Notes: a model not told the origin generated them from the sequence alone. A DNA stretch of 10,320 nucleotides from Erysipelotrichaceae bacterium (GCA_021202205.1 JAJQDJ010000087.1:1-10320), one strand, 5' to 3'. Shown: positions 1-6,627, counted from the first letter of the stretch. Made by a program: numbers and translations.

Positions 1-54
1 TCTCATTTTTGAGAAGGGGAATGTCACCAAATCTTAACTTAATGACATTGCCCC
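1..54. mobile_element. Probable end of an insertion sequence, cut by the window edge
   Basis: The reading of the helicase remnant to the right stops matching a helicase at about base 54 and runs into a stop codon a few codons later. The bases left of that point hold two nested symmetries: a short hairpin TCTCA-tttt-TGAGA at 1-14, and an imperfect inverted repeat GGGGAATGTCA (16-26) against TGACATTGCCCC (43-54) with one bulged base. A sharp breakpoint in a gene next to a G/C-capped inverted repeat is typical of an IS terminus, with the outer tip near base 54. The transposase would lie outside the window, so the family cannot be named. It could instead be some other rearrangement junction. Confidence 0.5.
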
Positions 55-858
55 ATAGATTTACCTTTAATTAAGTTTTCAAAAGTTTCTTTTGCCTTAA
101 TCGCAATATTCCTTCTATGCACTACAAATAACATTCTTTGAGGTTGATATGCTAAAACATCAAATGCTGATAAATACGTTTTACCTGTTCCTGTGGCAGA
201 TATAAGTAAGGCTTTATCTTTGTTTTCTTTTCTTAAATTGGATAAAGATTTTTAAAGCACTTTGTTGCATATAGTTAGGTTTGATGATCTTATTTTGTTG
301 CTGGATAGAATGATAAACAGGAGGAGTATATATTTGGCTATATTCTTCAATCCATTGCTGAGTTAAAGGAATAGATTGATTCCATTGTTTATCAAATTCA
401 TTATTTATTTCTTGAATAAATTCTTGATCATATGAAGAGGTTAATAGTAAATTCCACTCTTGATTTTTTGTTAAAGCATTTTATGTAAGATTGCTACTAC
501 CTATAATGATTTTATAGTTATCATCTTTTTTAAAAATATAACCTTTTGGATGAAAACCTTCACCTTGATATATTCTAACAGTTATATTAGGATATTTTAA
601 TAAATCTTTAAACATCTTAGGATCATTAAAATTTAAATATGTTGAAGTAACAATTCTTCCCTGTTTGTTTTGTTCACGTAATTCATGAAGTACTTCTCTT
701 AAAACAGCTAAACCCGACTCTTTAATAAATGCGACTGATACATCAAAAGTATCACATTCTTTTAATTGTTTAATAAGCTCTTCGGAGAGTCTAACTTTAT
801 CATGATAATCATTGTAGAGAAGTTTTGGATGATAATCTTTAATAGATAATTGAGTCAT
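55..858 (-). pseudogene. Broken PLD-like nuclease / superfamily II helicase gene
   Basis: The intact N-terminal 125 codons (858 down to 484) form a phospholipase-D-like domain: the motif HPKGYIFK near residues 103-110 is the HxK signature, followed by IIGSSNLT. A TAA stop at 483-481 ends it, but the same frame continues without a break as NALTKNQEW and on to about base 254. A one-base gain in the run of five T at 249-253 (A on the coding strand) then shifts frame. In the new frame the Walker A motif ATGTGKT of a DEAD/DEAH helicase lies at 177-197, followed by motif-Ia-like sequence LFVVHRR. The reading ends at the probable IS junction near base 54. The order PLD then helicase fits the large bacterial helicases that usually carry a C-terminal DUF3427 domain, which would lie beyond the window. 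The start is the ATG two bases after the NUDIX stop. The first 125 residues could still be translated, but the helicase activity must be lost unless sequencing errors explain both single-base lesions. Confidence 0.8.
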
Positions 859-860
859 AA

Positions 861-1253
861 CTATATTCCTCGTTTCTTGATTTCATTGATAACTTTAATA
901 TCAGCAGGTACCCATACAATATCGCTGTTTTTTGCATAGGAATCGATCCATTTACCATCAAGATGTTCCAATAAAACCAAATGATCTTCTAATAAATGAC
1001 AAACAAAGCAATCCATTTCTAATATGAAATTACTATATTCATGATGGACATGATAAAATAATGAATCAACTTCAATTTTGGCTTGCATTTCTTCCCATAT
1101 TTCTCTTTTCAATGCATCTGAAGGATTTTCATCTTTTTCAACTTTTCCACCAGGAAATTCATACATACCTTTAAATTCACCGTATCCTCTTTCAGCTATA
1201 AGTATATTATTATCTTTCTTTATGATTGCTGCTACAACATTTATAGATTTCAT
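861..1253 (-). CDS. NUDIX hydrolase, MutT/NudG-like (deoxy)nucleotide pyrophosphohydrolase
   Basis: This 130-residue protein has the usual length and fold order of small MutT-like enzymes, which hydrolyse oxidised or non-canonical (d)NTPs to the monophosphate plus pyrophosphate. The Nudix box is visible: G36, E42, R50-E51 and E54-E55 follow GX5EX7REUXEE, preceded by MYEFPGGK. The usual Gly of the box (EExGU) is Gln57, a mild deviation that leaves the metal-binding glutamates intact. The start ATG has a good site, GGAGG, about 8 bases upstream. The gene is divergent from folD; a weak minus-strand -10 (TATAAA, 1282-1277) may serve it. The stop lies 2 bases before the start of the broken PLD/helicase gene, so the two were probably translated as a pair. 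The substrate cannot be told from sequence: 8-oxo-dGTP, 5-methyl-dCTP and similar nucleotides are all possible. Confidence 0.9.
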   Translation of the reverse strand: MKSINVVAAIIKKDNNILIAERGYGEFKGMYEFPGGKVEKDENPSDALKREIWEEMQAKIEVDSLFYHVHHEYSNFILEMDCFVCHLLEDHLVLLEHLDGKWIDSYAKNSDIVWVPADIKVINEIKKRGI

Positions 1254-1378
1254 GATTCAACCTCCACAAATAACTATTTATATTTTATCATTAAATCCCT
1301 CAATAACAAATATAAAGTTTTAGATAGAACAGAAAATGATATAGATGCGTTATTATTACACTATTCACTCTCAGATTA

Positions 1379-1390
1379 ATTGTTTACAAT
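1379..1390. promoter_or_regulatory. 12-bp palindrome over the folD -35 element, possible operator
   Basis: ATTGTTTACAAT is a perfect palindrome (ATTGT, TT, ACAAT) and contains the -35 hexamer TTTACA. Its position would let a repressor block the polymerase. No regulator is identified, and in DNA this AT-rich a 12-bp symmetry can occur by chance. Confidence 0.3.
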
Positions 1391-1411
1391 CAACTTTTTT
1401 TCAATTATAAT
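1383..1411 (+). promoter_or_regulatory. Sigma-A promoter for folD and the DUF951 gene
   Basis: TTTACA at 1383-1388 and a perfect TATAAT at 1406-1411 are separated by 17 bases. This predicts a transcript start near 1418 and a very short leader before folD. Confidence 0.7.
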
Positions 1412-1435
1412 ACCAATAAGAAATGGGGTATGAAT

Positions 1436-2287
1436 ATGAGAATAGATGGAAAAGCGATTGCTAATAAAAGAAAAGATGACGTTAAAGTAAAAATAGATAC
1501 ATTAAAACAAGAAGGTAAAAGAATACCTAAATTAGTTGTTATACTTGTAGGAGAAGATCCTGCAAGTCAAGTTTATGTAAGAAATAAAGATAGAGCATGT
1601 CAATATACAGGTATGTTATCAGAAATCATTAGATTGGAAGATACTATTAGTGAAGATGATTTATTAAATGAAATAGATAGACTCAACAAAGATGATAGTG
1701 TTGATGGTATATTGGTACAACTACCAATACCTAAACATATTAATGAAGAAAAGATACTAAACTTTATTGATCCTGCTAAAGATGTTGATGGATTCCATCC
1801 AGTTAATGTTGCTAAATTGTTCTTAAACCAGGGTGGTTTAGTTCCTTGTACACCACAAGGTATGATGGTTATCTTAGATGAAATCAATTATGATTTAACA
1901 GGTAAAGAGGTTGTAGTAGTAGGTAGAAGTAATATTGTAGGTAAACCAGTTGCATTACTTTGCTTACATAGAAATGCGACAGTCACGATGTGTCATTCTC
2001 GTACACAAGATTTAAAGAGTGTATGTAAACGAGCTGATGTATTGATAGCTGCTATTGGTAAACCGAAATTTTTTAATCATGAATATGTTAAAGATGGTGC
2101 AGTTGTTTTAGATGTAGGTATCAATAGAGATGTAAATAATAAATTATGTGGTGATGTTGATTATGAAGATGTTAAGGATATAGCATCTTATATTACGCCA
2201 GTACCTGGAGGTATTGGACCTATGACAATATCAATGTTGATGGAAAATACTTTAAAAGCATATGAAAAAAGAGAAGAGGCAAAATAA
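1436..2287 (+). CDS. folD: Bifunctional methylenetetrahydrofolate dehydrogenase / methenyltetrahydrofolate cyclohydrolase
   Basis: FolD interconverts 5,10-methylene-, methenyl- and 10-formyl-tetrahydrofolate in the cytoplasm using NADP(H), feeding purine and formyl-Met synthesis. Family signatures run in order: GEDPASQVYVRNKDRAC, with the catalytic Tyr and Lys in Y-V-R-N-K; VQLPIPKH; DVDGFHP; the dinucleotide loop GRSNIVGKPVA; and the C-terminal PVPGGIGPMT. Length (283 residues) is normal and no key residue is missing. An ATG at 1430 is also in frame, but the only Shine-Dalgarno-like run, GGGG at 1425-1428, is 1 base from it and 7 bases from the ATG at 1436, so the second start is preferred. 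The stop overlaps the next start by one base (TAATG), which implies coupled translation. Confidence 0.97.
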   Translation: MRIDGKAIANKRKDDVKVKIDTLKQEGKRIPKLVVILVGEDPASQVYVRNKDRACQYTGMLSEIIRLEDTISEDDLLNEIDRLNKDDSVDGILVQLPIPKHINEEKILNFIDPAKDVDGFHPVNVAKLFLNQGGLVPCTPQGMMVILDEINYDLTGKEVVVVGRSNIVGKPVALLCLHRNATVTMCHSRTQDLKSVCKRADVLIAAIGKPKFFNHEYVKDGAVVLDVGINRDVNNKLCGDVDYEDVKDIASYITPVPGGIGPMTISMLMENTLKAYEKREEAK

Positions 2288-2475
2288 TGGAATATGATTT
2301 AAATGATATTGTAGAAATGAAAAAATCCCACCCTTGTAAGAAATCTAATCAATGGAAGATTATTAGAATGGGTGCAGATATTAAAATCAAATGTTTAGGC
2401 TGTGGTGCTATTGTGATGTTTACAAAAAGAGATTTTGAAAAACGTCTTAAGAAAGTTATACCAGCTGAGAAATAA
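2287..2475 (+). CDS. DUF951 family small protein
   Basis: This 62-residue protein closely fits the DUF951 family of Bacillota: an N-terminal YDLNDIVEMKK, then HPC (Cys17), then WKIIRMGADIKIKCLGCG with Cys36 and Cys39, and a basic C-terminus. The three cysteines suggest a small metal- or nucleic-acid-binding fold, but the family's function is unknown. The ATG overlaps the folD stop by one base, so it is read from the folD promoter. The stop codon touches the base of the downstream terminator stem. Confidence 0.92.
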   Translation: MEYDLNDIVEMKKSHPCKKSNQWKIIRMGADIKIKCLGCGAIVMFTKRDFEKRLKKVIPAEK

Positions 2476-2501
2476 AAAGCTTCACATTGCGTGAAGCTTT
2501 T
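2475..2501. terminator. Bidirectional intrinsic terminator between convergent genes
   Basis: An 11-bp perfect stem, AAAAGCTTCAC (2475-2485) and GTGAAGCTTTT (2491-2501), encloses a 5-base loop. It carries T-rich tails in both directions, so it can end both the folD-DUF951 transcript and the flavin reductase transcript from the right. It starts at the last base of the DUF951 stop codon. Confidence 0.9.
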
Positions 2502-2504
2502 GTA

Positions 2505-4424
2505 TTATTCCATAACTCTAATTGTATGATATCCTTCATGAACAGCTGTTAAGATCTTTCTAGGAGATACAGCATCACCGATAACTGTTACATCATCATA
2601 GATTTCTTCTAACATATCTTCTAATTGATCATTAGGTCTAAATCCTGCTGCATTAATAACACTATCACAAGTTACTGTGAATGTTTCACCATCTTTTGTG
2701 TATGTTACTTCACTATCTGTAATCTTAGTAACAGAAGCACCTGCAACAACGTTGATTCCACGTTCTTTAATCATATTCTTTAAGTGTTGATCATTGTTTA
2801 AGCAGTGTTGAGCAGTATAAAGAATATCTGGCATCATTTCAATCAATGTTACGCTATCAGCTTTTGGTGCAATATCGCAAGCAGATTCACAACCTGCAAG
2901 ACCTCCACCTATAACAACGACATTTTTACCAACTGTTGCTTTATGTGTTAAATAATCACTTGCAAGGATAGTCTTATCGATACCATCAATTCTAGGTTTA
3001 ACAGGTGAAGAACCAGTTGCTAAAACTACCTTATCAAAGTTGCCACCTTTAATATTATCTTCTGTAGCAGTTGTATTTAAATGAATATCGACACCTAACT
3101 TATAGCATTGAGTTTCTAAATATTTGATAAGTTTTAATACGTCGGCTTTAAAATCAGGTCCACCTGCTGGCCATAAAGTACCACCTAAGCGATTTTCTTT
3201 TTCCCAAAGTTGTACGTTAAATCCACGTCTTCTAGCAGTAATAGCAGCCTCCATTCCACCAGGGCCACCACCAATAACTAATACACTTTTAACAGTGCCA
3301 TCAGGTTTTGGTAAAGCATATTCCTTTTCAGCATAACAAGTAGGGTTAACTGCACAATAATAATGCTTTCCACTAAATCCAGCTAATAAGCATTCATTAC
3401 ATCCAACACATGGTACGATATCTTCAGTATGCCCGCTTTTTACTTTCTTTGGCCAATAAGGATCAGCTAACATTTGATGTGCTAAACCAACATAATCTAA
3501 TATACCATCTTCTACAACTTCTTCAGCTAATTGAGGGTCTAATAACTTACCATCACCTAATACAGGTATGTTTACAACTTCTTTAATAGCTTTTTGTACA
3601 TCTAACTTATGACCTTCGTTAGAATATACAGTTGTAATCGCTTGATACCATTCTTCATAACAGCCTGTATCAACATGCAGAGCATCAACACCAGATTTTT
3701 CTAAAATCTTAGCCATTTCTAATCCTTCATCTAAAGTTCTAAAGCCTTTGACTCTTTGATCAGGTGTGAATTTAACCAATACAGCAACATTAGCTGGTAC
3801 ATTTTTCTTAATGGCATCAATACATTCTAATGTAAAACGCATACGATTTTCTAAGCTTCCACCATATTCATCAGTTCTATTATTCCATTGTTTTGAATGG
3901 AATTGATCTAATAAATATCCTCCATAAGCATGCAACTCTACAGCATCAGCACCAGCAGCCACAGCTAAAGAAGCACTATAACCAATCTTTTCGACCAAAT
4001 AATGAATATCATCTTTACTAAATGGTTTACAAATCAAATCAGGGAACCAGAACGAACCAACACTACCAGCACTATAAGGTGGTGTAAATGGATCTGTAAA
4101 TTGTTGTCTACCTAAACCAGGAGACAATTGTACACAAACCTTTGCTCCATAATGATGACATCGATTAATCAACATATCTAATCTTTCTACATGATGGAAA
4201 TTAGATAAAGCTGTACAAGGTAAAGGTTCATATTTAGTTGAAACAACATTGGCACCAGTGATAATTAAACCAGCGCCACCTTTAGCTCTTTCCATAAAAT
4301 AATTAACTGCATCCATGGTATAAGAACCATCTGCTTCGCCAGAAGTACCCATTGGTGACATGAAGATTCTGTTCTTTAATTTCATGTTACCAATCTTAGT
4401 TTTGTCAAATAAACTCTTAGACAT
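2505..4424 (-). CDS. FMN/4Fe-4S/FAD enoate reductase-like oxidoreductase (FadH/BaiCD class)
   Basis: This 639-residue protein has the layout of 2,4-dienoyl-CoA reductase, enoate reductase, BaiCD/BaiH and trimethylamine dehydrogenase. An Old Yellow Enzyme-type FMN barrel (about 1-335, KNRIFMSPMG near 17-26, NNRTDEYGGS 181-190) is followed by a 4Fe-4S cysteine cluster (339, 342, 345, 357), then FAD/NAD(P) Rossmann regions with GGGPGG (385-390) and GGGLAG (506-511), and an ATGSSP-type loop. Such soluble enzymes pass electrons from NAD(P)H through FAD and Fe-S to FMN to reduce an activated C=C bond; the physiological substrate here is unknown. The usual HxxHGYL motif reads HAYGGYL (165-171), so the second His is Gly, while Tyr170 matches the FadH proton donor. 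The first cysteines are spaced CxxCxxC, one residue shorter than the CxxCxxxC of FadH and BaiCD. AAAGGAGG sits 8 bases before the ATG. It is a single-gene unit with its own promoter and terminator. Confidence 0.92.
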   Translation of the reverse strand: MSKSLFDKTKIGNMKLKNRIFMSPMGTSGEADGSYTMDAVNYFMERAKGGAGLIITGANVVSTKYEPLPCTALSNFHHVERLDMLINRCHHYGAKVCVQLSPGLGRQQFTDPFTPPYSAGSVGSFWFPDLICKPFSKDDIHYLVEKIGYSASLAVAAGADAVELHAYGGYLLDQFHSKQWNNRTDEYGGSLENRMRFTLECIDAIKKNVPANVAVLVKFTPDQRVKGFRTLDEGLEMAKILEKSGVDALHVDTGCYEEWYQAITTVYSNEGHKLDVQKAIKEVVNIPVLGDGKLLDPQLAEEVVEDGILDYVGLAHQMLADPYWPKKVKSGHTEDIVPCVGCNECLLAGFSGKHYYCAVNPTCYAEKEYALPKPDGTVKSVLVIGGGPGGMEAAITARRRGFNVQLWEKENRLGGTLWPAGGPDFKADVLKLIKYLETQCYKLGVDIHLNTTATEDNIKGGNFDKVVLATGSSPVKPRIDGIDKTILASDYLTHKATVGKNVVVIGGGLAGCESACDIAPKADSVTLIEMMPDILYTAQHCLNNDQHLKNMIKERGINVVAGASVTKITDSEVTYTKDGETFTVTCDSVINAAGFRPNDQLEDMLEEIYDDVTVIGDAVSPRKILTAVHEGYHTIRVME

Positions 4425-4452
4425 ATCTTTTTCCTCCTTTTGCTTTAGTAAA

Positions 4453-4480
4453 AATATATTTTACTTGTGTAAAGTATATT
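4453..4480. promoter_or_regulatory. 28-bp palindrome over the reductase -10 and start site, probable repressor operator
   Basis: The arms AATATATTTTAC (4453-4464) and GTAAAGTATATT (4469-4480) match at 11 of 12 positions around a TTGT centre. The site covers the minus-strand -10 hexamer and is centred almost exactly on the predicted transcription start. A symmetric site of this length and position is what a dimeric repressor such as TetR- or MarR-type would use. Which protein binds is not known. Confidence 0.5.
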
Positions 4481-4500
4481 ACATATATATTATTTGTCAA
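4473..4500 (-). promoter_or_regulatory. Sigma-A promoter of the flavin reductase gene
   Basis: Read on the minus strand, a perfect TTGACA (4500-4495) and TATACT (4478-4473) are separated by 16 bases. The predicted start is near 4466, leaving a leader of about 40 bases that ends in AAAGGAGG. Symmetric sequences on both sides suggest strong control. Confidence 0.75.
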
Positions 4501-4502
4501 TA

Positions 4503-4524
4503 TTTTCACATAAATTTGTGAAAA
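4503..4524. promoter_or_regulatory. 22-bp palindrome just upstream of the reductase -35, possible activator site
   Basis: TTTTCACA (4503-4510) and TGTGAAAA (4517-4524) are perfect 8-bp inverted arms around six bases. On the minus strand it lies directly upstream of the -35 hexamer, the place where activators contact polymerase, though repressors also bind there. No binding protein can be assigned. Confidence 0.45.
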
Positions 4525-4542
4525 AATTTTACAATAAATTAA

Positions 4543-4565
4543 AAATCCTCTTTTACAGAGGATTT
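4543..4565 (-). terminator. Intrinsic terminator of the Fe-S/hypB/hypA operon
   Basis: On the minus strand AAATCCTCT (4565-4557) pairs with AGAGGATTT (4551-4543) around a 5-base loop, followed by a T-rich tail. The upstream arm overlaps the hypA stop codon. It separates this operon from the promoter of the flavin reductase. Confidence 0.85.
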
Positions 4566-4905
4566 AATGGCCTTCAATACTATCCACATAACAATCATAT
4601 CCATTAATAACATTATATTCATGACTACCACAATAAGGACAAATATGTTTATTAATAGATGGTTTATATGTTTGATGACAATTCAGACATTCAACTTCAT
4701 AATCGATATCTTCAAATAATAATTGGGTATTTTCAAAACAAGTATCTTGTTTAGATATTTGAAACAAATATTCTAATTGCCCTTTATGAATACAAGAATG
4801 AACACCAATCTTTAATGTAATACTTTCAATAATATCTAATTGATATTCTTCTTTGGCATCCATACATATATCCATGATCTCTCTGCATACAGCTCTTTCA
4901 TGCAT
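4564..4905 (-). CDS. hypA: HypA-like nickel metallochaperone
   Basis: HypA, with HypB, loads nickel into [NiFe]-hydrogenase and in some bacteria into other nickel enzymes such as urease. The 113 residues match the family in length and features: the N-terminal Met-His-Glu whose His2 binds nickel; a structural zinc site with C73-L-N-C76 and C89-P-Y-C92; and the C-terminal VDSIEGH, which corresponds to the usual final strand. The ATG lies inside the end of hypB with an 8-base overlap, so translation is coupled. The substrate enzyme is not apparent, since no hydrogenase subunit, hypC, hypD, hypE or hypF is in the window. Confidence 0.93.
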   Translation of the reverse strand: MHERAVCREIMDICMDAKEEYQLDIIESITLKIGVHSCIHKGQLEYLFQISKQDTCFENTQLLFEDIDYEVECLNCHQTYKPSINKHICPYCGSHEYNVINGYDCYVDSIEGH

Positions 4906-5527
4906 TAAATATCATCTCACATAATTTATCAATATTTTCTGATGTTTTAGCACAAACATGAATACTTTGGCATTCAAAATTTTCTATAGCTTTATCAAAT
5001 TTTTTCACATCAAAATCAATATAGGGTAATAAATCTATCTTATTCAATACCACAATATCACTTGTATAAAACATCTTAGGATATTTATAAGGTTTATCAT
5101 TACCTTCAGTTGTAGAAGATACAATAATACGTAAATCCTCTCCTAAATAATATGATACTATACATATCAAATTACCAATGTTATCAATAAACATATACTT
5201 CATCTTATCATAATCAAAATGATTTAATGCTTCATCAAGAAAACTGGCTTCTAAATGACAAGCACCTTCCGTATTCAACTGATAGCTTTGTACACCTAAT
5301 TTTTCAATTCTTTGATGATCCAAATCACCAAATAAATCACCTTCAATAACGCCAATATCATCACTTCCATGGTACTTAATCATACTTTCCAACAAAGTAG
5401 TCTTACCACTACCAGGACTTCCAACTAAATTAATAATTTTAATACCCTTACTATTAAAAAAGTCATGAACTTCCAATGCTTTAGCATTATTAGAAGCATG
5501 CACATCCTTATTCAAATCTATTTTCAT
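4898..5527 (-). CDS. hypB: HypB-like GTPase, nickel incorporation protein
   Basis: HypB is a SIMIBI-class GTPase that releases nickel to its target together with HypA. Of 209 residues, the P-loop GSPGSGKT lies at 36-43, the EGDL switch at 62-65, the Walker B region FIDNIGN at 113-119, NKID at 162-165 and a guanine loop CAKT near 192-195. The dimer-interface metal ligands are conserved: Cys90-His91 in GACHL and Cys122 in GNLIC. The N-terminal CxxCGC high-affinity nickel site of E. coli HypB is absent and there is no His-rich store, so this is the minimal form. The Pro that usually follows the second Cys is Ile, and the Walker B Glu is Asp; both are conservative but unusual. The start overlaps the upstream Fe-S gene by 4 bases and the end overlaps hypA. 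Confidence 0.94.
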   Translation of the reverse strand: MKIDLNKDVHASNNAKALEVHDFFNSKGIKIINLVGSPGSGKTTLLESMIKYHGSDDIGVIEGDLFGDLDHQRIEKLGVQSYQLNTEGACHLEASFLDEALNHFDYDKMKYMFIDNIGNLICIVSYYLGEDLRIIVSSTTEGNDKPYKYPKMFYTSDIVVLNKIDLLPYIDFDVKKFDKAIENFECQSIHVCAKTSENIDKLCEMIFNA

Positions 5528-6627
5528 CTTGTCTTCACAAATACCTTTCTTTCATTATAAACCATTTCAAACACATCCCTTCGACATTTCTTGCTACATT
5601 GTCCACAACCAATACAACGCTCATTATCTAAAGTAATGATATTATTCTTTAAACTTAAAGCATCACTAGGACAATGATTAATACATTGTTGACATTTGAC
5701 ACACTGATCAATATTCTTAATTGTAGATATATAATAAGCTTTGACATTGATGTTACTTACAGTACCATCCTGATAACCACCATAAATAAAACAACAATCC
5801 TTACAACAATTACAAATACATATCTCTTCTTGTTCACTATTCATACCATAATGATAAATGGTATGAATGGCACCCAACTTTGCACATTCATCAACTATTT
5901 TAATAGCTTCATCTAAACTTATTTTATCTACTACATCATATTTGATAATTTGTTTTGCGAAACTACCAAATACCATACATACACGCATAGGCATATGATA
6001 AGCACATTCATGGTGATCACTTTGTTTAATAGTACGACACATACAATTCATGACTGCAATATCATCAGGATGTTTTTTTAGTAATGCATAAACATCACCA
6101 TCTTGAATCACTTCTTGTTGAGCTTCTATTTTTTTATTGATTTTTATTTTGATATTGTTGTTTTGTGATATATAGGTAGACATATGGGCTGGATGCGTTT
6201 CAAGGTTTTTAATGGCATGATGATTTAAATATTGTCTAATACCAGGCAAATTCACCATTTTTAAAAACTCTTCAAATCCTTTAAATGTTTCCATAACCTT
6301 TCTTTTTTTATCATCCATTGGACCACTCAAACATATTTCTATCCATCCTGGTAATATTGGTGATAATTCATATTGCTCATCAATACACCAAATCATCCCA
6401 TAATGGAGTATATGATAGATAAAATCATCAAAATTATCTTTATCATATAATTCTCTTAATCTTTCATAACTATATTTTTTGTTACCTAGCTTTAATAAAT
6501 AATCTAATTGTTCATCATCTAAAAGAATATCAAAACATTTTACAATATCATTAATTATTGGTACTTTAATCAATGATTTATCATTCATTAATTTTGCTAA
6601 TTCTTTAATCTTCTTGTTTCTATTCAT
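5524..6627 (-). CDS. Cysteine-rich multi-cluster 4Fe-4S ferredoxin-type protein of unknown role
   Basis: About 367 residues with three parts. Residues 1-190 are largely Cys-poor and helical, possibly with a winged-helix start. Residues 195-285 carry CMC (196, 198), Cys209, a PMRVCMVFG stretch with Cys218, and a dense array CICNCCKDCC (271, 273, 275, 276, 279, 280). The C-terminus is a two-cluster ferredoxin: Cys310, 313, 316, 320 followed by Pro, and Cys339, 342, 345, 349. (Numbering counts from a GTG at 6630.) The middle module resembles one found next to ferredoxin domains in proteins of strict anaerobes; its job is not established. It probably carries electrons in the cytoplasm, as no signal peptide or membrane helix is seen. 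GAGGGAG lies 8 bases before the ATG at 6627 and 5 before the GTG, and ATG is preferred. Overlap with hypB points to a shared task with nickel delivery. Confidence 0.85.
   Translation of the reverse strand: MNRNKKIKELAKLMNDKSLIKVPIINDIVKCFDILLDDEQLDYLLKLGNKKYSYERLRELYDKDNFDDFIYHILHYGMIWCIDEQYELSPILPGWIEICLSGPMDDKKRKVMETFKGFEEFLKMVNLPGIRQYLNHHAIKNLETHPAHMSTYISQNNNIKIKINKKIEAQQEVIQDGDVYALLKKHPDDIAVMNCMCRTIKQSDHHECAYHMPMRVCMVFGSFAKQIIKYDVVDKISLDEAIKIVDECAKLGAIHTIYHYGMNSEQEEICICNCCKDCCFIYGGYQDGTVSNINVKAYYISTIKNIDQCVKCQQCINHCPSDALSLKNNIITLDNERCIGCGQCSKKCRRDVFEMVYNERKVFVKTR

Noticed and set aside
1078..1323. Plus-strand open frame opposite the NUDIX gene
   Set aside because: It is antisense to a clear Nudix box protein, lacks a family signature and its hydrophobic look comes from the complementary strand.
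1600..1887. Minus-strand open frame inside folD
   Set aside because: It lies wholly within folD, which has all catalytic motifs; no ribosome binding site or family match is seen.
3124..3336. Plus-strand open frame inside the flavin reductase
   Set aside because: It is a shadow of the Rossmann-coding region on the other strand.
4425..4466. Riboswitch in the leader of the flavin reductase
   Set aside because: The predicted leader is only about 40 bases and shows no conserved aptamer or terminator/antiterminator pair.
5674..5916. Thr/Ile-rich plus-strand open frame opposite the Fe-S gene
   Set aside because: Its composition is the reverse complement of Asn/Cys/Tyr codons in the Fe-S protein; no start signal is present.
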